From Polyangia bacterium (GTDB lineage: Bacteria > Myxococcota_A > Polyangia > Nannocystales > Nannocystaceae), in assembly GCA_030424595.1 (NCBI GenBank), contig JAUHWG010000003.1, positions 248,001-312,000 on the forward strand: 64,000 nucleotides of DNA, read 5' to 3'. Shown one piece after another: positions 25,465 through 32,922 of this stretch. A program made the translations under genes and the position numbers. The notes below the pieces were generated by a model that was given only the letters and a program-made list of their open reading frames with translations, was not told the DNA's origin and searched no databases. Every line of letters begins with the position of its first letter. The stretch's first letter is position 1.

Positions 25465-26784
25465 ATGACGCGCGAGATCATCACGATCGCGGTCGGCGGC
25501 GCGGGCTGCCGCATGGCCTTGGAGTTTTGGCGTCGGCTCATGGCCGAGCACGGCATCGCCGCGAACGGCCGCAGCGCGAGGCGCTCGAGCGCGGGGGAGA
25601 GGCCGCGCACCTTCTTCGTCGAGACCCGCGCGGGTCACTTTGCGCCGCGGGCCCTCTTCGTCGACCTCGACCCCGAGACCCGCGAAGAGCTTGGCGCGCA
25701 CGAGCTGCGCCAAGTTCTCCACCCCGAATTCATCGTCGTAGGTGAGGCCGACGCAGCCAGCAACTTCGCCCGCGGCCGCGACCTCGGGGGGGAGGGGCTC
25801 CTCGACCGCGTCCGTGACCGCGTCCGCCGGCTCGTCGACAACACCGAGAACCTCCAGGGCTTCGTCCTCTTTCACGCCGCTGGAGGCGGCACGGGCTCGG
25901 GCGTCGCTGCGGCGCTCCTCGACCGTCTCGCCGCCGACTACCGGAAGAAGAGCGTCGTCAGCTTCACGCTCATGCCCTCGCTCGTGTTTCAGCGCGCTGC
26001 GACCGAGCCCTACAACGCGATGCTCGCCCTGGGCACGCTGCGGACCCGGAGCGCGCTCAGCTTCGTGTTCGACAACGACGCGCTCTATCGGATGTGCCAG
26101 CGCTCGCTCGGCGTCAAGGACCCGAGCCTCGCCGACCTCAACCGCCTCATCGGCCAGGCCGCCGCCGACGTCACCGCGGTGCTGCGCTACGCCGACGCCG
26201 AAGCCGACCTTGGCACCCTCCAGACCAGCCTCGTCTGCGCGCCGGGCCGCCACTTTATCACGATCTCGATCGCGCCCGTCGAGACCCCCGCCAAGCTCGC
26301 TACGGACCACCCCGACGTGTCGGCGATCTCCGACAACGCGCGCTCTCCTCAGGCCTGCCTCGCCGCGCTCGACACGGGCGATCCGAGCGCCGAGAAGACC
26401 ATCGCTGCGCTGCTCATCTACCGAGGAAAGATCGCCGCCAAGGAGATCCACGCGAGCCTGACCACGCTCAGGGCCCAGGGCTGGCCGAGCTTCGTCGAGG
26501 GCATCCCCGGCGCTCTGAAGGCCTTTCAAGTCGAGGCCCAGGCGACCGGCCTCAAGGGCGACGCCCGTGCCCCCGCGGGCAGGACAGTCACCCTGCTCGC
26601 TGCGACCACGGCGATGGCCGGCTACCTCCGCGAGCGCGTCGAGAACAGCGCCGGGCCCATGTTCGCCGGCCAGGCCTACACGCACTGGTTTGCCGGGGCA
26701 GGGGTCGACGCCGACGAGCTCCTCACGGCGCGGGGCGAGCTCCTCGGCCTCATCGAGGGCTACGCCAGCTTCCTCGACGCCTGA
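25465..26784 (+). CDS. Bacterial tubulin, alpha-tubulin-like
   Basis: 439 residues from ATG 25465, behind a strong GGGAGGTG site. It aligns by eye with alpha-tubulin: GGAG 11-14 (alpha has GQAG, beta GQCG), PRALFVDLDP 61-70, HPEFIVVGEADAASNFARG 86-104, T4 loop GGGTGSG 140-146, TEPYNAML, FDNDALY 202-208, DLNRLI, and HWFAGAGVDADEL near the end. The S9-S10 loop is about five residues longer than in the beta-like partner, as in alpha-tubulins. The T7 segment reads EADLGTLQTSLV: Asp248 is kept, but Thr251 replaces the catalytic Glu254 that triggers GTP hydrolysis on beta. Divergence from eukaryotes is larger than for the first gene. Expected partner: the beta-like protein upstream. Confidence 0.9.
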   Translation: MTREIITIAVGGAGCRMALEFWRRLMAEHGIAANGRSARRSSAGERPRTFFVETRAGHFAPRALFVDLDPETREELGAHELRQVLHPEFIVVGEADAASNFARGRDLGGEGLLDRVRDRVRRLVDNTENLQGFVLFHAAGGGTGSGVAAALLDRLAADYRKKSVVSFTLMPSLVFQRAATEPYNAMLALGTLRTRSALSFVFDNDALYRMCQRSLGVKDPSLADLNRLIGQAAADVTAVLRYADAEADLGTLQTSLVCAPGRHFITISIAPVETPAKLATDHPDVSAISDNARSPQACLAALDTGDPSAEKTIAALLIYRGKIAAKEIHASLTTLRAQGWPSFVEGIPGALKAFQVEAQATGLKGDARAPAGRTVTLLAATTAMAGYLRERVENSAGPMFAGQAYTHWFAGAGVDADELLTARGELLGLIEGYASFLDA

Positions 26785-26867
26785 GGCGCGTCGAGGTCGA
26801 TCCGGCCTCCACGAGGCTCCGAGTACCCGGCGCCTCGCCGAACGTCCGGCTGGACGTCGGTGCTCCC

Positions 26868-27377
26868 TCAGGGGGCGACGATCATCGCCTCGGCGCTGAG
26901 CTTGACGATCCGCAGCTCGTGGTCGACCGAGTCGTCCTCGCCGAGGAAGCGGACGACGCCCGTCGCCGGGTCGATCTCACAGCGCGCGGGCTTCATCGCG
27001 TGAGCGTCGGTCGGCGCGAGCCAGAGCCACTCACAGCTGCCGTCTGCGGCGAAGGTGTAGCGCTGACGAAAGCGTGAGGGCGGGAACTCGCGGCCGTCCT
27101 CCGGCTGGAAGAGGAGCCCCCCGGTCGCCTCCGTCTCGCTCTCGCGGGCGTGCGACCAGCCGGGCACCGCGGAGAGGAGCTTTGGGTCGATCGACGTGGT
27201 CGCGGGGTCAGGGGGGGTCGGCGCGTCGGGGCTGGCCGCGTCGCTCTCGCCCGGCGGAGCCTCCTCTCCGGCGGATGCGGCCTGGTCGGCCGGCGGGGAG
27301 ACGGGCTTGGCGTCCGCGCAGGCGACGACGAGGCTGCCGAGGGTACAGAGGGCGAAGGGGATCGATGCGATGCGCAT
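26868..27377 (-). CDS. Small lipoprotein
   Basis: 169 residues with a clear signal peptide and lipobox VVAC. A Pro/Ala/Glu-rich linker (about 22-60) leads to a compact C-terminal domain: RQRYTFAADGSCEWLWLAPTD, ARCEIDPATGVVRFLGED, LRIVKLSAEAMIV. The two Cys residues may pair. The pattern of a value printed against a reference suggests a lipocalin-like beta fold, but no family is recognised. It converges on the alpha-like tubulin gene with an 83-base gap and has no same-strand partner, so a link to tubulin is not indicated. Confidence 0.7.
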   Translation of the reverse strand: MRIASIPFALCTLGSLVVACADAKPVSPPADQAASAGEEAPPGESDAASPDAPTPPDPATTSIDPKLLSAVPGWSHARESETEATGGLLFQPEDGREFPPSRFRQRYTFAADGSCEWLWLAPTDAHAMKPARCEIDPATGVVRFLGEDDSVDHELRIVKLSAEAMIVAP

Positions 27378-27438
27378 GAACGTTGTCCAGAGGTGGCAGG
27401 GGAAGGTAGCACGTGGTCGCTACCCTTGGTCATCGAGC

Positions 27439-29583
27439 TCAGCCAGATGTTCGTAGGGGGGATACGTTTGCAGCCTCGCGTCGTCCACGGCTGCGCCGAC
27501 CGTGAAGTGGTAGAGCACCTGAAAGCGATCGCCTTCGAGGCCAAAAGGTGTGGTGAGTCAGGTCGTCGAAGAAGCAGCCAATTCCGGTGCCGCGAAGCCC
27601 CGAGGCCTCGGCTTCGAGGTAGAGGACTTGACCGATGACGCCGGTCTCCCAGTACAGGCGGCGGTAGAACCAGGGGCCGTGTGTCTGCAGAGGGTCGCGG
27701 AACTCGGCGAGCATGGCGACGGTGAAGACTCCGTCGGCGGCGATGGCCTGGTTGCAGCTCGTGTGCCGGGCGACAGCGCGCGCGTCTCCTCCTTCGAGAA
27801 GATAGAGACCGAGCGAGCGCGGGCACGCCTCGCTCCGGGTCCACACAAAGCTCGGATCCATCGCCTCTCGCAGCGCGGGCAGGCGCGTGGCGTCACGCAC
27901 AAGCGCGTAGAGGCCCGGCGGCAGACCTTCGACGCGGTGGACAAAGAGCAGGAGGTCGATCGCTGGTCGCCAAGGCAAGCTGGAGAACGGGATCTGGTCG
28001 GTGCCTGGCACGGTCTTGAGCAAGATTTGATGAAAGGCCTCGCGCGTGAGCCCGCTGCGTCCGTCGAACGCGACCGCACTCCGCCGCTGATGGATCACCT
28101 GGCGCAGCGAGAGCGGAGCGTCGCCCAGCTCGAGCGACCTGTTCTCGACCCGCGACGCGTCCCACAGTCCAGGGCCAGGCGGCCGGTGTTTCCTCGTCGC
28201 GCCGGCCACCTCGTCGATGATGGGCCAGTCCTGGTGATCCTGGCTGAGCTGGTTCGGCTCGCCTTGCCAGGGTCCGCGACGCAGTCCGGCGACAAGCTCG
28301 TCGCCGATGCAAACGTGTTCGAGGTCCCCAGGCGCGCCGCCGCCCGGGAACACGGCGATGAGGCAATCGGGATGCTCTGCCTCCGCGCCGCTCTGGCGAT
28401 CGATGCCGAGGAGCGACGCGAGCTCATCGTCGACCACGCTCTCGAGCAGCCGCGCGTCCCAACCGAGACCCGCCGCTGCGACCGAGACGCAGGCGATCGC
28501 GTGGCCGACGTCGTGCTGGCAGTATCGAAACGCTCGCTCCCCGTACTTCCACGACTCGCGCCAATGGATTGAGCTCAGTCCGATCAGCAGCGCGCCCGTC
28601 GGCAGCTGGTCTCGGAGGGCTCGCCACACGTCACCGTCTAGCTGGGCGCGAAGCTCCAACGCGTGGAGGTAGGGCGCGTAGTGGTAGACCGCCGGGCCCT
28701 GGAGCAGGCCCTGGAGCGGGCCCGAGATCAGATAGCCCTCAGTGGGGTGGAGGTTGCCGCTCGACGGGTTGACCCGCAGGGCCCATCGTGCGCCGGCCAC
28801 CGCCTTCCAGGCTGACAGCCCGAGCGCGTCTTGGAAGAGCCGGCCGACCGTCGCCGCGTTGACGGGGGCCGGCTCGATCTGCCCGAGGACAAAAGCCGGC
28901 TCGTAGCGAGGTGTGGGGCCCACGGGCTCGAGCGCGAGCGCGAAGCTCCGCGCTCCTTCGAAGCGGCGAAATGGATCTGGCTGACTCTCCCAGTCCATGT
29001 AGCCGAGTGAGGCTGCGAAGCGCCCGGGCATGTGCTTCGAGCGGTCGTGGTAGGCGAGCGTGAGCTCCAACGCTGCTTGGACCTCGTCATTGAGCAGCGC
29101 CCCCTCGAAGACGATCGCCACCGGCTCCGACGGGTTCGCCTGAATCGGCCCGACAGCGTTCGCCTGGCGCGAGAGCGCCTCGAGGCGCGAGAAGGTCAGA
29201 CCAGCCAGCTGCTGGGACCCGCATGTTGCTTGGGCGCGGCTGAAACACGCGGACGCCTTTGCGCCGAGACGGCTCGCCTGGGGGGCCAGGCCTTGACGGA
29301 TCTTGATCCCTGCCGCGGCCAATTTGATCAGCCCGCTGAGCAGATCCCCCACCACTCCCGTGCGCCCCGCCGCGATCCAGAGCCGCTCCCACGCCTCGTG
29401 GGCCTCCCAGTAGTACCCGCGATCGAAGAGCTCGATGCCCTCGACCCAGGTCGTGTTTGATCGCCATGCCTCGGGCTCGAGCGGCGCAGGGGGCAGCTCC
29501 TCGCGCCCGAAGGCGTGCCCCTTCGGGTCCCTCGTCGGGTGCGGCCAGAAACCAGGCACGTACGCATAGGGCGGGAAGCTCAT
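27439..29583 (-). CDS. DUF309 / SagB-type double nitroreductase fusion, frameshifted near its end
   Basis: 714 residues from ATG 29583. Residues about 40-140 form a DUF309 domain (YYWEAHEAWERLW). Two nitroreductase-fold halves of the SagB/ThcOx type follow: the first with NPSSGNLHPTEGYL and RAFRYCQHDVGHAIACV, the second with RRSAVAFDG, ASGLRGTGIGCFFDD. These use FMN and, in peptide pathways, oxidise azolines. Near 27543-27546 an A4 run (T4 on the coding strand) breaks the frame. Reading past it with one base fewer gives FGLEGDRFQVLYHFTVGAAV ... TYPPYEHL, ending at 27420, as the family expects. The annotated 3' end therefore carries ~33 wrong residues; a homopolymer sequencing error is possible. 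No cyclodehydratase partner is nearby. Confidence 0.8.
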   Translation of the reverse strand: MSFPPYAYVPGFWPHPTRDPKGHAFGREELPPAPLEPEAWRSNTTWVEGIELFDRGYYWEAHEAWERLWIAAGRTGVVGDLLSGLIKLAAAGIKIRQGLAPQASRLGAKASACFSRAQATCGSQQLAGLTFSRLEALSRQANAVGPIQANPSEPVAIVFEGALLNDEVQAALELTLAYHDRSKHMPGRFAASLGYMDWESQPDPFRRFEGARSFALALEPVGPTPRYEPAFVLGQIEPAPVNAATVGRLFQDALGLSAWKAVAGARWALRVNPSSGNLHPTEGYLISGPLQGLLQGPAVYHYAPYLHALELRAQLDGDVWRALRDQLPTGALLIGLSSIHWRESWKYGERAFRYCQHDVGHAIACVSVAAAGLGWDARLLESVVDDELASLLGIDRQSGAEAEHPDCLIAVFPGGGAPGDLEHVCIGDELVAGLRRGPWQGEPNQLSQDHQDWPIIDEVAGATRKHRPPGPGLWDASRVENRSLELGDAPLSLRQVIHQRRSAVAFDGRSGLTREAFHQILLKTVPGTDQIPFSSLPWRPAIDLLLFVHRVEGLPPGLYALVRDATRLPALREAMDPSFVWTRSEACPRSLGLYLLEGGDARAVARHTSCNQAIAADGVFTVAMLAEFRDPLQTHGPWFYRRLYWETGVIGQVLYLEAEASGLRGTGIGCFFDDLTHHTFWPRRRSLSGALPLHGRRSRGRREAANVSPLRTSG

Positions 29584-29643
29584 CGGCCCGAGTACCCCGG
29601 CCACCCTCAATTTGCGATATCAAGGGGGACGAGCGCTGGAACC

Positions 29644-31629
29644 ATGCCGCCGCAGCCAAAGCCGTCCGGAGCGCCGCCCAAGGCGTCTCTTGGGCCCGTC
29701 GCGGCCTTGGCCTGCTCGATCGCGGCGTGGATCGGGATAAACTCGGTCGTGATCCTGAGCACGAGCGAGAGCGCTCGACTGGATCTCCCCGAGCTCGCGG
29801 AGCTGCTCGTCCTCGACGCGAGCGGCCTCCTCGCGATCGGCCTCGCCGGCGGTCTGCTGCTCAGGCTCGGAGGGCGCCTCGTCGGCGGCGGTCGGGCGGC
29901 GATCGGCCTCGGCTTCGCCGGCCTCTTCGGGCTCGGGCTCGGGGTCATGCGTGACGACGCTCTGGGGATGGCCGAGGAGCTCGCAGGGGGTCCGCAGCTC
30001 GGGCTTGTGCTCTTCGCTGGGATCGTCGCGGCGGTCGCGGGGGCGGTCGTCGCCGCGGCCCTCGTCGGGCGCCGGCTCCAGGGTGTCGGGGTCGCCTGGC
30101 TCGGCCTCCTGTGCGGGCTCGGGGCGCTCGCCCTCAACCATTTCGTCCTCGTCGGCGACTTCCCCTCGGCCCACCTCTACGTCGGCTTCGCCGGCCTCGC
30201 GCTCGCGGGCGGCTCGCTCACGGGCGCTCCCTGGCCCGGCTGGATCCCGCTGCGGCGGCGACGTGGCCTGGGGTGGTCGCTGTGGATCGTCGCTGCGGTG
30301 GCGACCGCGACCCTCGCGACCGCCCGCCCGAGCATGGAGGTGGTGCTCCACCAGCTCCGCTTCGCCGGCTCGGTGATGGCGCCCTATGTCACCCGCGCCC
30401 GCGCGGAGCGGGCGAGCTTCGGCGGGGGGCTGCCGAGCGAGTGGGAGCCCTGGTTTCGTGATCGCGCGTCGCTCCCCTCGATCGGCGCAGGCCCGCCGAT
30501 CCTCGGCGCAGGGCCGCCGATCGTCATCCTCTGGACCATCGACTCCCTGCGGGCTGACGTTCTCCTGGGCGGGGAGTACGACGCGAGGCTGCCGAACCTC
30601 GCGGCGCTCCGGGATCGCTCGTTCACCTTCACCGAGGCCCGGGCCCCGGGATCGCAGACCGTCGTCACCTTCACGTCGATCTTCGCCGGGACCTACTACT
30701 CGTCGCAGGATTGGAGCAAGCACCGGGGGATCCGCGATCTCTGGCCCGACGATGACGAGAGCGTGCGCTTCCCGGAGCGGCTCCGCGAGGCGGGGGTCAC
30801 GACCGTCAACCTCGCCGCCGCGCGCTGGCTCACCGGCCCCTTTGGGGTCGTCCGCGGCTTCTCGGACGAGGCCTTTGTCCCGCCGAAGGGGACCCACTTC
30901 ACGGTCGCCTCGCGGATCCTGCCGGAGCTGCGGGGGCGCCTCGAGGCGATCGGGGACAGGCCGCTCTTCGCCTTTGTCCACGCCCTCGACGCCCACAGCT
31001 CGACCCGCCCGCGCAAGCGGCACAAGGACCCCTGGGAGCGCTACATCGACAACCTGGCCCTGGTCGATGAGGGCCTAGGCTCGCTCCTGGCGATGATCGA
31101 GGAGCTCGGGTTGGCGGAGCGGACGATCCTGATCATCTCCTCGGATCACGGCGAAGCCTTCGGCGAGCACGGGGTCACGGCCCACGGGCGGACGCTCTAC
31201 GACGAGCTCCTCCGGGTGCCGCTGCTGATCCACGTTCCCGGGGCGGAGGGCCGCAGGATCGCTACGCCGGTGAGCCTGATGGACCTCGGGCCGACGATCC
31301 TCGAGATCTTCGGCGCGCCGACCCCCGCCGCCCACCTCGGCGAGAGCCTCGTCCCCGCCCTGAGGGGGCGGGAGCTGGCCCCGACGCGGCCGATCATCGC
31401 CGAGGGTCGCCTGAAGAAGTCCCTGATCTTCCCCGACGGTCGCAAGCTCATCGTCGACGATCGCCTCCACACGACGGAGCTCTACGATCTGCGCGCAGAC
31501 CCGCAGGAGCTGGAGAACCTCGTCGATCGCGACGACGAGGAGGTGGAGCGGCGGATCTCGATCCTGCGTGAGTTTTTCTCGATCCACCGCAACAAGCGCG
31601 ATGGGTACGAGGTGCCCTATCGCAAGTAG
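29644..31629 (+). CDS. Membrane-anchored sulfatase-fold hydrolase/transferase
   Basis: 661 residues from ATG 29644. Six or so hydrophobic segments occupy residues 15-250. A sulfatase/alkaline-phosphatase-fold domain follows, starting VILWTIDSLRADVL and ending with YDLRADPQELENL. Metal ligands appear in IDSLRAD and in SSDHGEAFGEHG. The usual sulfatase C/S-x-P-S-R site is absent: the segment APGSQTVVTFTSIFAG offers Ser or Thr as nucleophile, as in LtaS-type phosphoglycerol transferases. It may therefore move phospho-groups in the envelope rather than cleave sulfate; that is inference. The RNase D-like gene starts nine bases downstream, so they are likely co-transcribed. Confidence 0.8.
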   Translation: MPPQPKPSGAPPKASLGPVAALACSIAAWIGINSVVILSTSESARLDLPELAELLVLDASGLLAIGLAGGLLLRLGGRLVGGGRAAIGLGFAGLFGLGLGVMRDDALGMAEELAGGPQLGLVLFAGIVAAVAGAVVAAALVGRRLQGVGVAWLGLLCGLGALALNHFVLVGDFPSAHLYVGFAGLALAGGSLTGAPWPGWIPLRRRRGLGWSLWIVAAVATATLATARPSMEVVLHQLRFAGSVMAPYVTRARAERASFGGGLPSEWEPWFRDRASLPSIGAGPPILGAGPPIVILWTIDSLRADVLLGGEYDARLPNLAALRDRSFTFTEARAPGSQTVVTFTSIFAGTYYSSQDWSKHRGIRDLWPDDDESVRFPERLREAGVTTVNLAAARWLTGPFGVVRGFSDEAFVPPKGTHFTVASRILPELRGRLEAIGDRPLFAFVHALDAHSSTRPRKRHKDPWERYIDNLALVDEGLGSLLAMIEELGLAERTILIISSDHGEAFGEHGVTAHGRTLYDELLRVPLLIHVPGAEGRRIATPVSLMDLGPTILEIFGAPTPAAHLGESLVPALRGRELAPTRPIIAEGRLKKSLIFPDGRKLIVDDRLHTTELYDLRADPQELENLVDRDDEEVERRISILREFFSIHRNKRDGYEVPYRK

Positions 31630-31638
31630 AGTGGGGCG

Positions 31639-32691
31639 ATGATCACGGACGACGCCGAGCTCGCGAAGCTGCTGCCAGGGTTGGAGGCCTCGCCCTGGAT
31701 CGCGGTCGACACCGAGGCGGACAGCCTCCACTCCTACCCGGAGAAGCTCTGCCTCATCCAGATCAGCTTCGCCGGCGGCGACAGGCTCGTCGATCCGCTG
31801 GCTTCGCTCTCGCTGGAGCCGCTCTTCGATCTCCTGAGCACCCGCGAGCTGCTCCTCCACGGCGCGGACTTCGACCTTCGGCTCCTCCGGCGGAGCCAGG
31901 GCTTCGTCGCCAGCGCGGTGTTCGACACGATGCTCGCCGCGCGGCTGCTCGGCTTTGAGAAGTTCGGCCTCCGCGACCTGGCGCGCGATCTGCTGGACGT
32001 CCACCTCGACAAGGGATCGCAGCGGGCGAACTGGTCGCGGCGCCCCCTGACCCCGCGGATGATCGACTACGCGATCGCGGACACGCGGCACCTCGAGCCG
32101 CTCGCGAGTCGGCTCCGGCAGCAGCTCGCCGAGCTCGGCCGGTTGGACTGGCACAAGGAGTCCTGCGCCCGCCTGGTGGCGGCCTGTCAGGAGGTCTCGG
32201 AGCCCGATCCGGAGCGGGTCTGGCGGATCAAGGGCAGCTCGCGCCTCGATCCGCAGTCGCTCGCGGTGCTCCGGGCGCTCTGGCATTGGCGCGAGGGGGA
32301 GGCCTTGGCCCGCAACCGTCCGCCCTACTTCGTCGTCAGCCACGAGCACCTGCTCGGGATCGCCAAGCGCTCCCAGGAGGAGGGGGCGCCGCTGCCCGAC
32401 GCGTTGCGGCCGCGGCAGCGTCGCGAGGTCGCGGCGGAGGTAGAGCGGGCGCTCGCCCTGCCGCCCGCGGAGCTGCCGAAGCGGGACGTCGCGTCCCGTC
32501 CTCCGCGCCTCGCACCGGACGTTCGTCGACGGGTCGACGAGCTCCGGGCCCGCCGCGACAAGCTCGCCGAGGAGCTCGCGATCAACCCGACGCTTATCGC
32601 CAACAAAGCCGAGCTCACCGGGCTGGCGGAGCGACCTGAGGAGCAGGCGGCGGCGATGATGGCGTGGCAGCGCTCGCTCCTCGGCCTCTGA
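31639..32691 (+). CDS. rnd: RNase D-like 3'-5' exonuclease with HRDC domain
   Basis: 350 residues. The DEDDy exonuclease signature is complete: Asp24 and Glu26 in VDTEADS, Asp near 79 in HGADFDLRLL, and DYAIADTRHL with the Tyr and last Asp. ANWSRRPLTPRM before it is typical of RNase D. An HRDC domain occupies about 195-290 (RIKGSSRLDPQSLAVLRALW). RNase D trims 3' ends of tRNA precursors and other small RNAs in the cytoplasm. Length is near the E. coli enzyme. It probably shares a transcript with the preceding membrane hydrolase. Confidence 0.88.
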   Translation: MITDDAELAKLLPGLEASPWIAVDTEADSLHSYPEKLCLIQISFAGGDRLVDPLASLSLEPLFDLLSTRELLLHGADFDLRLLRRSQGFVASAVFDTMLAARLLGFEKFGLRDLARDLLDVHLDKGSQRANWSRRPLTPRMIDYAIADTRHLEPLASRLRQQLAELGRLDWHKESCARLVAACQEVSEPDPERVWRIKGSSRLDPQSLAVLRALWHWREGEALARNRPPYFVVSHEHLLGIAKRSQEEGAPLPDALRPRQRREVAAEVERALALPPAELPKRDVASRPPRLAPDVRRRVDELRARRDKLAEELAINPTLIANKAELTGLAERPEEQAAAMMAWQRSLLGL

Positions 32692-32922
32692 TCGCGGCGG
32701 GTGTTCGGGGCCGCGAGGGGCGCGAATTGGCCCCATCGGCCGGCGGTCCAGCCGCACTGTGATCGCCGACACGGGGAGCGCTCGGGCTCGCGCGTGGGGG
32801 CTTGGCGACGATCGGCGGAGGGCCGGAGAGAACGGCCTCTGTGGGGGGGAGCGAGCAGCGCTCGAAAGCCGACGTCCTCTTCGGCGGCCTCACGCGAGCG
32901 CCGCGGCTAGCATGCCTATGCA

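Noticed and set aside
23963..26784. The tubulin genes as FtsZ, TubZ, PhuZ or CetZ
   Set aside because: Loop sequences and the C-terminal half (HWYTGEGMD, VPLPRLHF) match eukaryotic-type tubulin and are absent from those families.
23963..26784. Eukaryotic contamination explaining the tubulins
   Set aside because: No introns, bacterial ribosome-binding sites, codon use equal to neighbours, and a non-coding repeat shared with a region 14 kb away on the same sequence.
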